DNA of 64,000 nucleotides, taken from positions 34,305 through 98,304 of the forward strand of contig JABCYW010000004.1 of NCBI GenBank assembly GCA_013289985.1. Reading direction: 5' to 3'. This document shows positions 52,879 to 62,676 of this stretch, piece after piece. The notes under the pieces are model-generated. The model was given only the letters and a program-made list of their open reading frames with translations, was not told where the DNA came from and searched no databases. The stretch is from Betaproteobacteria bacterium (GTDB lineage: Bacteria > Pseudomonadota > Gammaproteobacteria > Burkholderiales > Burkholderiaceae_C). Position 1 is the stretch's first letter. Each line of letters opens with the position of its first letter. The position numbers were made by a program, and so were the translations under genes.

Positions 52879-54246
52879 ATGAATGACCAATTGCTGATCG
52901 ATGAGGCGCGCTACTGCTCCTTTGGCGACACCGTCCACTACGTCAATCCGCCCAAGGTGTTTACAGGGTGCGACGGAAGCTACATGTTCGATGCCGACGG
53001 GGTGCCCTACCTCGACCTGCAGATGTGGTACTCCGCCGTCAACTTCGGCTACAAGAACAAGCGCCTCGAAGCCGTGATGCTGCGGCAGATGGAGACGCTT
53101 CCGCAGATCGCGAGCCAGTACCTGCATCCGACGAAGATCGAGCTCGCGAAATGGATCGCGCAGGACGCGGAGAGGAAGTGGGGGCGCCAGGGGCGCGTCC
53201 ACTTCAACGTCGGCGGGGCCCAGGCGATCGAGGATTCGCTGAAGATCGTCCGCAACGCGAGTAACGGCAAGAGCCTGATGTTCGCCTTCGAGGGCGGCTA
53301 TCACGGCCGCACCCTCGGCGCCTCCAGCATCACGTCCAGCTATCGCTACCGGCGCCGGTTCGGGCACTTCGGCGAGCGCGCCCAGTTCATCCCCTTCCCG
53401 TATCCGTTCCGGCGTCCCAAGGGCATGACCGCGGAGGAATACTCGGAGCACATCGTGCGCGAGTTCGCGCGCAAGTTCGAGAACGAATACCACGCGGTGT
53501 GGGATCCGAAGACGCGCCAGTGCGAATTCGCGGCCTTCTACATCGAGCCCATCCAGGGAACCGGCGGCTACGTGGTGCCGCCCGCCAACTTCCACAAGGG
53601 CCTCAAGAAGGTGCTCGACGAGCACGGCATCCTGATGGTGGTCGACGAGATCCAGATGGGGTTCTGGCGCACCGGCACCCTGTGGGCTATCGAGAACTTC
53701 GGCGTGCAGCCGGACGTGCTCGTCTTCGCCAAGGCGCTCACGAACGGGCTCAATGCGTTGTCGGGACTGTGGGCCCGCGAGGAGCTGATCAGCCCCGAGG
53801 TGTTTCCGCCGGGCTCGACGCATTCGACCTTCGCGTCGAATCCGCTGGGCACGGCCCTCGGGCTCGAGGTGCTCAAGATGACCTCCGAGATCGACTACGG
53901 CAAGCAGGTGCGCGAAAGCGGCGCGTATTTCCTCGACGGGCTGCGCGACCTGCAGAAGCGCCACAAGGAGATCGGCGACGTCGACGGCCTGGGCCTGGCC
54001 CTGCGCGCCGAGATCTGCACCGAGGACGGGTTCACGCCCAATCGCGCGCTGCTGGACAAGATGGTCGACATCGGGCTGTCCGGCACCCTCGAGTTCGAAG
54101 GCCGCAAGGCCGGCCTGGTGCTCGACGTCGGCGGCTACTACAAGAACGTCATCACGTTCGCGCCGTCGCTGGAGATCTCCCGCAAGGAGATCGACCAGGC
54201 CATGGTGCTCCTGGAGCAGTTGCTGGTTCGCGCGAAGGCGAGCTGA
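52879..54246 (+). CDS. Class III PLP-dependent aminotransferase
   Basis: A 455-residue enzyme; ATG 52879 chosen over an in-frame TTG at 52861 because it follows AAGGGCACACACTTG and starts MNDQLLIDEARY. Class III features: FEGGYHGRTLGASS near residue 140 (substrate/PLP loop), IEPIQGTGGYVVPP, DEIQMGFWRTGTL with the Asp that binds PLP, and the Schiff-base Lys in VFAKALTNGLNALSG near residue 290. Related enzymes act on omega-amino acids, ornithine or diaminobutyrate. Substrate is unknown; the neighbours suggest an amino-group-bearing metabolite or lipid. It converges with a hydrolase gene (12-base gap). Confidence 0.82.
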   Translation: MNDQLLIDEARYCSFGDTVHYVNPPKVFTGCDGSYMFDADGVPYLDLQMWYSAVNFGYKNKRLEAVMLRQMETLPQIASQYLHPTKIELAKWIAQDAERKWGRQGRVHFNVGGAQAIEDSLKIVRNASNGKSLMFAFEGGYHGRTLGASSITSSYRYRRRFGHFGERAQFIPFPYPFRRPKGMTAEEYSEHIVREFARKFENEYHAVWDPKTRQCEFAAFYIEPIQGTGGYVVPPANFHKGLKKVLDEHGILMVVDEIQMGFWRTGTLWAIENFGVQPDVLVFAKALTNGLNALSGLWAREELISPEVFPPGSTHSTFASNPLGTALGLEVLKMTSEIDYGKQVRESGAYFLDGLRDLQKRHKEIGDVDGLGLALRAEICTEDGFTPNRALLDKMVDIGLSGTLEFEGRKAGLVLDVGGYYKNVITFAPSLEISRKEIDQAMVLLEQLLVRAKAS

Positions 54247-54258
54247 GCCGTCAGGTTC

Positions 54259-55149
54259 TCAGGCCGCCACCCGGCCTGCGTCCTCGATCGCGCTCGCCGT
54301 GCCCGGCGCGGCGCCGATGCGCTTCACGAAATCGATGGCGCGTTGCGTCAGGAGCCGCCGGTCGCTGTCGATCGTGATCATGTGATAGCTGTTTTCCAGC
54401 AGCAGGCGTTCCACCGGGCCCTGGACGCTGCTGGACACCAGGTCGGCATTCGCGAGGCTGGACACGTCGTCCTCGGTGGCGTGCACCACCAGGCAGGGCG
54501 CGCGCACGTCGCCCAGGCGTCGCCGCACGTGCTTGCTCAGGTCGTGCATCTCGATGATGGAGTACCAGGGCGTGCCGGACAGGCCGGCGGCGCCGCTGTC
54601 CGGGCCCTGCATGTGGGCGACGACGTACTTGCGCAGGCCCGCGTTGCGGATGCCGTAGGGCGGACGTTCGAGGAACATGCGCCTGCGCCCGATCCCGAGC
54701 GCGCGCACCGGCTTGAGGAGGAACGCGAACCGCGTGAAGACCGGCATGCTCCAGCCGTCATGCCAGAACGAGGTGGACAGGGCGCCGACGCCGTCCACCA
54801 GGTCGGGCCTCGTCGCGGCCAGTTCCAGCGACAGCACGGCGCCCATGGACAGCCCCATCACCACCAGCCGGTCCACGCGGGCGCGAAGCCGCTGGGCGGC
54901 GGCATGGACGCTCGCGACCCAATCGTGCCAGTGCGTGGCGACCAGGTCGTCCAGCGTCCCGCAATGGCCCGCCAGCTGCACGCCGTGCACCTCGAAGCCG
55001 GCACCCTGGAGCGAGCGCCCGAGCTGCCGCATCTCGTTGGGCGTGCCGGCCAGGCCGTGGACCAGGAGCACGCCGGTGCGCCCGTTGGCGCCCTCTCCGG
55101 GCAGGGTGAATTCGCGCGACGGGATCGTCGGATCGGTCGGCGCCGTCAT
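54259..55149 (-). CDS. Alpha/beta hydrolase (carboxylesterase/lipase type)
   Basis: A 296-residue hydrolase: oxyanion-hole HGLAGTPNEM near residue 36, nucleophile elbow GLSMGA near residue 105, likely acid in VVHATEDDVSS and the catalytic His in LENSYHMITID near residue 265. This is the layout of EstD/monoacylglycerol-lipase-like carboxylesterases. It overlaps the HAD phosphatase gene by 4 bases (start 55149 inside 55146-55148), so the two are co-transcribed. A cytoplasmic enzyme without signal peptide; substrate unknown. Confidence 0.82.
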   Translation of the reverse strand: MTAPTDPTIPSREFTLPGEGANGRTGVLLVHGLAGTPNEMRQLGRSLQGAGFEVHGVQLAGHCGTLDDLVATHWHDWVASVHAAAQRLRARVDRLVVMGLSMGAVLSLELAATRPDLVDGVGALSTSFWHDGWSMPVFTRFAFLLKPVRALGIGRRRMFLERPPYGIRNAGLRKYVVAHMQGPDSGAAGLSGTPWYSIIEMHDLSKHVRRRLGDVRAPCLVVHATEDDVSSLANADLVSSSVQGPVERLLLENSYHMITIDSDRRLLTQRAIDFVKRIGAAPGTASAIEDAGRVAA

Positions 55150-55853
55150 GCGGACACGCGCGACCCGGCGACCGTCTTCTCCATCAGCGCGAGCGCATCC
55201 TCGAAGCTGCGGAACGGCGCATGCGCGATGCCATGGCGGGCGCAATGATCGATCAGCCTGGACTTGGCCAGCACGAAATCGGCCTTGTCCGCGACGCAGA
55301 AGTCGGAGCGTCCGTCGCCCACGAACAAGACCTTTCGCGACATGGCGGCGTGGCGTGCCAGCAGCTCGCACTTGCAGGTTCCGCAGGCGCTGACGCACGT
55401 CGCGCCGGCGTGGGGCGACGTCAGGCGCCAGCGCCGCTCGTCGAGCTGGACGAGGTGGTTCGCGCGCACGGACAGGCCTTCCACGCGATGCAGGGCCAGG
55501 ATGCGATGGATCGCGTGGTCGATGCCATCGCTGACGATCTCCAGCGCGATGCCCGATCGCCTGGCGGCCGCTGCGAACGAAACGAAATGCGGGTCGATGG
55601 CCATGCCCGCCAGGAACTCGTCCAGTTCGGTGCTGCTCATGTCCAGGAGCGCCACCTGGCGCTTCATGCACTCGCCGGACCCGATCTCGCCGGCCTCCCA
55701 TTCGGCCTCGATCTGGCGCCATCCGGGCCGTGCAAAGCGTTCGAGCAAGGCATCGGTGACGTCGTCGACGCTGATGGTTCCGTCGAAGTCGCACTGGATG
55801 ACCCAGCCGTCGGCGTTCGTGTCGGGAGGCGGGAATACCACGGGGTCGCTCAT
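55146..55853 (-). CDS. HAD-superfamily phosphatase (MtnX/HAD-IB-like)
   Basis: A 235-residue protein started at ATG 55853 (MSDPVVF). Visible HAD motifs: I, CDFDGTIS near residue 22 with the nucleophilic Asp; II, EIVSDGID near residue 107; III, a Lys in CGTCKCELL; IV, FVGDGRSDFCVAD near residue 180. An unusual cluster of four cysteines (CVSACGTCKC) may bind metal, as in some MtnX-type phosphatases. It probably removes phosphate from a small metabolite, and is co-transcribed with the hydrolase. Confidence 0.78.
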   Translation of the reverse strand: MSDPVVFPPPDTNADGWVIQCDFDGTISVDDVTDALLERFARPGWRQIEAEWEAGEIGSGECMKRQVALLDMSSTELDEFLAGMAIDPHFVSFAAAARRSGIALEIVSDGIDHAIHRILALHRVEGLSVRANHLVQLDERRWRLTSPHAGATCVSACGTCKCELLARHAAMSRKVLFVGDGRSDFCVADKADFVLAKSRLIDHCARHGIAHAPFRSFEDALALMEKTVAGSRVSA

Positions 55854-55980
55854 CGAATCTCGTTCCTGGTCGGGCCTGCGATCGATTGCACCACATCCGC
55901 CGGCGCGCCGCTCGCCTGCGGAAAAGCGACCTTGCGGATCGGCGGCACCCCGCCGCGCTGTGGGATCATCGGCGGCAATC

Positions 55981-56391
55981 ATGTCAGAAGAGACTCCCTC
56001 CAGTTCGCCCATCGGGCGCCGGGTCGTCGCCGTCCTGGCGATCGCCATCGCGCTCGACACGCTTGGCCAACTGCTCTGGAAGCTCGCCGCGACCCGGCTG
56101 CCCGCGACGCTGTCTCCGGATGCGCTGCTGCATTCGATAGCACGCGATCCGCTGCCGCTGCTGGTGATCGGCGTGTTCGTGCTTCAGCTCGTCAACTGGC
56201 TGCTGGTGCTGGAACGCGTCGACCTGAGCTATGCCCAGCCCTTGACCGCCCTCAGCTACGTGTCGGTCTGCCTGCTGTCCGCATGGCTGTTCGGCGAGCG
56301 CCTGGATGTGCACAAGGGTCTCGGCGTGTTGCTGGTGCTCGTCGGTGTCGCGCTGGTCAGCGCCGGCCCGGCCCGACGGAAGAGTCCGTGA
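55981..56391 (+). CDS. Half-size EamA/ArnF-like membrane protein
   Basis: A 136-residue protein with four TM helices. It matches half of a ten-TM EamA transporter (TALSYVSVCLLSAWLFGERLDVHKGLGVLLVLVGVALVSAG is the conserved EamA end). Pairs of such short proteins (ArnE-ArnF) form the undecaprenyl-phosphate-aminoarabinose flippase. It is followed by a second short protein with a 4-base overlap, so a heterodimer is likely. The transported lipid or amine is unknown. It is the first gene divergent from the phosphatase gene across a 127-base gap. Confidence 0.72.
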   Translation: MSEETPSSSPIGRRVVAVLAIAIALDTLGQLLWKLAATRLPATLSPDALLHSIARDPLPLLVIGVFVLQLVNWLLVLERVDLSYAQPLTALSYVSVCLLSAWLFGERLDVHKGLGVLLVLVGVALVSAGPARRKSP

Positions 56392-56720
56392 GCGCCAGGC
56401 TGGTCGGCATCCTGCTGGTGCTGGCGTGCACGGCCGTCGAGGGCCTGGCGCAGATCTGCCTGAAGCAATCGACGCGGCAGCCGGGGCGCCGCGCAAGCTG
56501 GATCGCGGCGGGCGTCGGGCTGTTCGTGGTCGAGGCGCTGCTCTACACCGCGGCCTTGCAGCGGCTCGAGGTCAGCGTGGCGTACTCGCTGGGCGCCATG
56601 AGCTTCGTGGTCGTGGCACTCGGGGCGGCCTGGCTGCTCGGCGAACCCCTGCCGGTCACGCGTCGGCTCGGCATCGCCTTCATCGTCGCCGGCTGCGCCG
56701 TGCTGGCCGCTGGTGGATGA
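56388..56720 (+). CDS. Second half-size EamA/ArnE-like membrane protein
   Basis: A 110-residue protein started by a GTG overlapping the previous stop. Four hydrophobic segments including VSVAYSLGAMSFVVVALGAAWLLGEPL, the EamA-type signature. Together with its neighbour it would form an eight-helix dimer. It overlaps the acyltransferase-like gene by 4 bases, tying transporter and enzyme. Confidence 0.7.
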   Translation: MSARLVGILLVLACTAVEGLAQICLKQSTRQPGRRASWIAAGVGLFVVEALLYTAALQRLEVSVAYSLGAMSFVVVALGAAWLLGEPLPVTRRLGIAFIVAGCAVLAAGG

Positions 56721-57913
56721 GCGCGCCGCAATTCGCGGTCGCCTGGGTCGATCGCTCATCCGACATCGCTGCCTCGAACTGGGCGCGGTTCTTCGCGCCA
56801 CCCCAGGAAGGCGCCTGGTGGTACCGCGCGCTGGAACGGAGCGGGCTGGAGGATCAATTCCTCTTCCGCTACCTGGTGCTCGAGCAGGATGGCGCCATGG
56901 TGGGCCTGGTGCCGACGTTCCTGATGGACGTGCCGATGCGCCTGGTCGTGCCGCCGGGACTGTTGCCTTGGGTGTCGGCACTCGGTCGCGTGTTTCCGTG
57001 GCTGAGGGCCCAGCGCACGTTGTTCGTGGGCTCGCCGTGCGCGGAGGAAGGCTGGATCGGCCTGGCGCCCGGCATCGATGTTCCGATGGCATTGCGCTGC
57101 ATCGATGCGGCACTGCGGGCCGAGATGCGGCGCCAGCGTGCGAGCGTGCGCGTCTGGAAGGATTTCGGCCCCGAATGGGACGAGGCGCTGGGTTCGCTCG
57201 CAAGGGAGGCCGGGATGTTTCGTCTCGTCAGCTTTCCGGGCACGGCCGTCGCTCTTCCGGACGGTACCCGGGAGAGGTATCTTCAATCGCTCGGCGGCAA
57301 TCGGCGGCATCAGTTCAAGAAGAAGATCCGTCGAAGCCGGGAGGCGGTCGAGCTCGGCGTGGAAATCCTTCGCCAGCCCGACGACGCCACCCTGGACAAG
57401 CTGTTCGCGCTGTTCTGGCAGACCTACGAGAAGGCCACGACACGCTTCGAGCGGCTGAACCGGCGTTTCTTCGGACTCATCGCGGCCGAGCCGGCCAGCA
57501 GCTTCATCGTGCTGCGGGAACCCGTCTCCGCGGAGCCCGTCGCCTTCATGCTGTGCTTCGAATTCCCGGGGCACCTGGTCAACAAGTTCATCGGGATCGA
57601 CTACGGCAAGCCGCGCGAGTGGTTGCTGTATTTCCGGCTTTGGGACGCCGCCGTGGACCATGCGATCGATCTCGGCGCGAAGGTGTTGCAGAGTGGCCAG
57701 ACCGGCTATCGGCCCAAGATCGACCTGGGTCACGACCTTGTTCCCCTGACCAACTACGGCGCTCACCGCAATCGATTCATTCACTGGATCTACGCGCGGG
57801 TGGCGGCGGCAGTGGACTGGCACACCCTCGACCCTTCGCTCGCGGCGGCCTTGCAGGCCCATCCCGAATTGAAGCGTGGCACGAGGCCCCGCGGGGCATT
57901 TCCCACGCGTTGA
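56717..57913 (+). CDS. GNAT/FemAB-like acyltransferase
   Basis: A 398-residue protein with the fold pattern of Acetyltransf_6/BioF2 or FemX-like acyltransferases: an N-terminal half with WYRALERSGLEDQFLFRYLVLE and LVGLVPTFLMDV, and a C-terminal GNAT half with GGNRRHQFKKKIRRSREAV near residue 195, FWQTYEKATTRFERL, and QSGQTGYRPKIDLGHDLVPL near residue 335. Relatives transfer aminoacyl or acyl groups to lipid or peptidoglycan precursors. Starts at ATG overlapping the previous stop. Substrate unknown; the pairing with ArnE/F-like proteins suggests lipid modification. Confidence 0.7.
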   Translation: MSAPQFAVAWVDRSSDIAASNWARFFAPPQEGAWWYRALERSGLEDQFLFRYLVLEQDGAMVGLVPTFLMDVPMRLVVPPGLLPWVSALGRVFPWLRAQRTLFVGSPCAEEGWIGLAPGIDVPMALRCIDAALRAEMRRQRASVRVWKDFGPEWDEALGSLAREAGMFRLVSFPGTAVALPDGTRERYLQSLGGNRRHQFKKKIRRSREAVELGVEILRQPDDATLDKLFALFWQTYEKATTRFERLNRRFFGLIAAEPASSFIVLREPVSAEPVAFMLCFEFPGHLVNKFIGIDYGKPREWLLYFRLWDAAVDHAIDLGAKVLQSGQTGYRPKIDLGHDLVPLTNYGAHRNRFIHWIYARVAAAVDWHTLDPSLAAALQAHPELKRGTRPRGAFPTR

Positions 57914-57988
57914 TCTGCCTTGGCGCCGGGCGCATGATGGTGACCGCGGCCAGACGGCCGGACCACCGCTTCGACGCAGAGGGACCCC

Positions 57989-58225
57989 ATGACGGACGAC
58001 ACGATAGCCACCGAGACCCACTCGTACCATGGCTGGCCCATCCGGGTGATCTGCGAATTCCAGGTCACGGAGGGCCGGTTCGCGGCGCGCTCGTTCGTGA
58101 CCCCGGGCGGCCAGGCGGAGCGCGCGACGCCTGGAGGCGCCTGCGTGGACGAATTGTCAGGCGACGCCAAGGCGCGGGCGCTCAAGGCCGCAAGAAATTA
58201 CATCGACAGCATGCTGGTCGATTGA
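57989..58225 (+). CDS. Small conserved-looking protein, function unknown
   Basis: A 78-residue soluble protein from an ATG preceded by AGAGGGA. It begins with a hydrophilic lead, then [14 protein letters not shown] and [11 protein letters not shown], and ends in a predicted helix [20 protein letters not shown]. No domain recognised. The compact, codon-biased reading frame and a good ribosome site support that it is real. Confidence 0.55.
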   Translation: MTDDTIATETHSYHGWPIRVICEFQVTEGRFAARSFVTPGGQAERATPGGACVDELSGDAKARALKAARNYIDSMLVD

Positions 58226-58244
58226 GGGCCGCGGCAGGCGCGTT

Positions 58245-58440
58245 TGACCACGTCCGCCACGTCGTGGCCGCCTTTCGTCGCGGCCGCGCTGGCCGAGTCC
58301 GACAGTTGACCGGCCTGGCGAGCGGTGTCGGCGTTGCCCTTGACCTTGACTGTCGCAGTCATCTGCTCCATCGAGGCCACCGCCTCCTCCACGCTTGCCG
58401 CTGCCTGTTCGGAGACATGCTGGAAAGCCTCATCCCGCTG
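58245..58440 (-). pseudogene. Decayed methyl-accepting chemotaxis protein fragment
   Basis: On the - strand, about 65 codons read [22 protein letters not shown], then [31 protein letters not shown], the methylation-helix region found in chemoreceptors of this order (usual form EQQASSLEETAASMEQLTATVKQN). Upstream and downstream are unrelated sequence, with no start, HAMP or signalling tip. It is therefore a fragment left by deletion. It may trace to a lost second receptor near the functional one at 48989. Confidence 0.7.
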
Positions 58441-58880
58441 GCCATGCTCGTCTTGACGAACCGGGGCGCCGGCTCCGGCCGGGCGGGACGACAGGATTGA
58501 ATTCCGCACAGCGGCGGAGGCATCCATCGACCGCCAACCATGGCTTCAATTTTCACCGGTCACCGCACAGCGCGGCACGAATTCTGGCGGTGTTGCAGAA
58601 GTTCGAGAAGGCCAGCGGCCAGGTGATCGTGCAGGAAGAGGCGCGCTGAGCCGGAACTTGGACAAGCCAGAGAAACCTGCGCGCGCATCAAGCGCTTCGT
58701 TCGCTGCCGATGTCAGGTTTCGCGCATCGAATCCGTTCTACTTGTTGATGGTCGCAACAGGCCGTCCGGAAGGTCGCCTTGTCCGGCTAAGGGCGATGCA
58801 CCCGTTCTCCCGTTGTCGCCCTGGCCGCATTTGAACCTGGCAGATATTCCAGGTGACACGCACCTGCCGGGGCTGATTTA
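58441..58880. other. Intergenic stretch without a supported gene
   Basis: About 440 bases between the receptor remnant and the histidine kinase gene. A short tail on the + strand (VLQKFEKASGQVIVQEEAR ending at 58649) looks like the end of an unidentified protein but has no supported start. An AAACCTG (58673-58679) and inverted CAGGTTT (58714-58720) pair flank a similar GCGC-rich stretch and could form a stem. No promoter motif was recognised. Confidence 0.5.
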
Positions 58881-60401
<1,521 letters not shown>

Positions 60402-60404
60402 ACC

Positions 60405-60806
60405 ATGGCGGCGCGAATCCTCATCGTCGAAGACAACGCGGCCAACCTGGAGCTGGTGCGGTACCTGCTCGCCTTCAGCGGCTACACGGTGATGCAGGCG
60501 CGCGATGGCGTGCAGGGCGTGGAAATCGCGATGAAGGAACGGCCCGACCTGATCATCTGCGACCTTCAGATGCCATTGCTCGACGGCTACCAGGTTCTCG
60601 CTCGACTGCGCGAGAACCCGATCGGCGCGAAGTTCGCCGTCGTCGCGGTCACGGCGTTCTCGATGCCCAACGACCGCCAGATGGTCATGACGGCCGGCTT
60701 CGATGGCTACCTGTCGAAGCCGATCGAGCCGGAGAAATTCGTGGAACAGATCGAGGCCTACCTGCCTGCCCGGTTGCGTGCGCCGCCTCGCACGACGGAC
60801 CTCTGA
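60405..60806 (+). CDS. Stand-alone response regulator receiver
   Basis: A 133-residue REC domain: N-terminal acidic pair (VEDN), phosphoacceptor Asp in LIICDLQMPLLDG, a Thr/Ser in VAVTAFSMPND, and the conserved Lys in GYLSKPIEPEKF. There is no output domain, so it would act by protein contact, for example as a relay or in motility control. It lies between a kinase and a hybrid kinase. Confidence 0.9.
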   Translation: MAARILIVEDNAANLELVRYLLAFSGYTVMQARDGVQGVEIAMKERPDLIICDLQMPLLDGYQVLARLRENPIGAKFAVVAVTAFSMPNDRQMVMTAGFDGYLSKPIEPEKFVEQIEAYLPARLRAPPRTTDL

Positions 60807-60822
60807 CCGCGGGTGTCGATCC

Positions 60823-62598
60823 ATGGCGAAAGTGCTTGTCGTCGACGACCATGCCGCGAATCGCGACCTGCTTGTCACGTTGCTGAAGCATGCCGGGCAC
60901 GAATCGCTGGAGGCCGCGGATGGCCACCTGGCCCTGACGCAGGTTCGCGCGGCGCGGCCGGATCTGGTGATTTGCGACATCCTGATGCCGACGATGGACG
61001 GCTACGAGTTCGTTCGGCAACTGCGCGCCGACCGCGATATCGCGAATACCAGCGTGATCTTCTACAGCGCCACCTTCCTGGAGCGCGAAGCCCGCAGCCT
61101 TGCGGCCTCCTGCGGCGTCTCGCAGGTGCTGATGAAGCCCTCCGAGCCGGAAGAGATCCTGCGCGTGCTCGAACAGACGCTGGGCCGATCCACGATGTCC
61201 GAGCCATTGGCCGACGAGCCGCAGTTCGATCGCGAGCACATGCGCCTGCTGACCGACAAGCTGGCGCTGAAGGTCAACGAGCTGGAAGGCGCCAACAAGA
61301 GGCTGTCGGCACTCACCGACCTGAACCTGCAGCTGGCGTCCGAACGCGACCCTCACGAGCTTCTCGACAAGGTGTGTCGCGGTGCCCGTGACCTGCTCGG
61401 CGCGCGCCATGCCGTCTTGGCCGTACGGGACAAGGACGGCGGCGAGTCGCCGCACGTCAACAGTTGGGGACTCGAGCCCGCGCAGGCCGATCGGTTGCGC
61501 GGCTTGAGCCTCGATGCCGGTCTGCTTGGCCAGGTCATGGCGGACGGTCGCGCGCGGCGGCTCGTCAATCCGGCCGGCGATCCGGCCGCGGCGGGTCTCC
61601 CGGCGGAGTTCCCGCTGCTTCGCAATGCCCTGGTGGCGCCCATCGTTTCGCTGCAGCGCGTCTACGGCTGGATCCTGTTGATCGACAAGCTGGGCAGCGA
61701 GGCGTTCGCGGACGACGACGAGCGCATCCTGGCCATCTACGCCGCCCAGGCGGGCCGGATCTACGAGAACGGCAGCCTGTACAGGCAGATGAAGCAGACG
61801 GCGGAGCAGCTCGAGGTCGAGATCGAGGAACGCAAACGTGTCGCGCAGGATCTGCTCGTTGCCAACGACAGCCTGGAACAGCGGGTCACGCAGCGCACCG
61901 CGGAGCTGCGAGACGTCATCGACGGGTTGGAGAGTTTCAATCGCAGCGTGTCGCACGACCTGCGCGGGCCGCTCGGTGGGATCGCCGGCGCGGCGCGGTT
62001 GGCGCAGGAGTTCGTGGAGGCGAACCAGAGCGACCGGGCCGCTCATTTCATGCGGATCGTCGCGGATCAGGCGATTGCCTCGGGACAGTTGGTCGAGGCC
62101 TTGCTGGCGCTGGCCCGTGCCAGCGACGCCACGCTGGCGCGCGAGCGCTTCGACATGACGACCCTGGCAGGCGAGGTCGTCGAAGCGCTCCGGCAGACCC
62201 GTCCGGCCGAACGGTTCCCGGTCGTTGTCGATGCACTGGTCGAGATCGACGCGGATCGGAAGCTGGTTCACCAGGTGCTGGTGAACCTCATCGGCAACGC
62301 GCTGAAGTTCGCCGCCGGATCGCCCCGACCCCAGGTGCGGGTGGGCATGATCGGTACGAGCGACGAGCCTGTCTTCTATGTGCGTGACAACGGCGTTGGT
62401 TTCGATGCAGATCAGGCAAGGCGGCTGTTCAAGCCCTTCCAGCGCCTGCATGGACACCGCTTCGAGGGCACCGGTGTCGGCCTGTCCATTGTCAAGCGCA
62501 TCATCGACCATCATGGTGGACGAGTCTGGTCCGAGAGCACGCCGGGCCGGGGAGCTGCCTTCTACTTCAGCTTGAGCGCGGCCGCGTCGAATTCCTGA
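60823..62598 (+). CDS. REC-GAF-histidine kinase
   Basis: A 591-residue protein: an N-terminal receiver (AKVLVVDDHAANRDLL, Asp in LVICDILMPTMDG, Lys in VLMKPSEP), then a GAF-like region about residues 165-335 (HELLDKVCRGARDLLGARHAVLAV), a coiled coil, a HisKA box SVSHDLRGPLGGI and the ATPase domain (NLIGNALKFAAG, GTGVGLSIV). Receiver plus kinase in this order suggests it receives phosphate from, or is tuned by, the upstream kinase and then signals through its own kinase domain. Confidence 0.88.
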   Translation: MAKVLVVDDHAANRDLLVTLLKHAGHESLEAADGHLALTQVRAARPDLVICDILMPTMDGYEFVRQLRADRDIANTSVIFYSATFLEREARSLAASCGVSQVLMKPSEPEEILRVLEQTLGRSTMSEPLADEPQFDREHMRLLTDKLALKVNELEGANKRLSALTDLNLQLASERDPHELLDKVCRGARDLLGARHAVLAVRDKDGGESPHVNSWGLEPAQADRLRGLSLDAGLLGQVMADGRARRLVNPAGDPAAAGLPAEFPLLRNALVAPIVSLQRVYGWILLIDKLGSEAFADDDERILAIYAAQAGRIYENGSLYRQMKQTAEQLEVEIEERKRVAQDLLVANDSLEQRVTQRTAELRDVIDGLESFNRSVSHDLRGPLGGIAGAARLAQEFVEANQSDRAAHFMRIVADQAIASGQLVEALLALARASDATLARERFDMTTLAGEVVEALRQTRPAERFPVVVDALVEIDADRKLVHQVLVNLIGNALKFAAGSPRPQVRVGMIGTSDEPVFYVRDNGVGFDADQARRLFKPFQRLHGHRFEGTGVGLSIVKRIIDHHGGRVWSESTPGRGAAFYFSLSAAASNS

Positions 62599-62676
62599 GC
62601 CACGCATGGCGCCCGATGACGATCTCCTCGCCGCAGAGATCGGCCGGGACATCGTGGGCTTCTTGACGAGAGGGGT

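Noticed and set aside
58395..58649. Small + strand frame ending in VLQKFEKASGQVIVQEEAR
   Set aside because: The end looks protein-like but no homolog or start can be supported and the front half overlaps the receptor remnant; kept only as a note.
58226..58880. Possible tRNA, small RNA or attachment site in the longest gap
   Set aside because: No cloverleaf, no tRNA 3' end duplication and no integrase nearby; only a weak inverted repeat.
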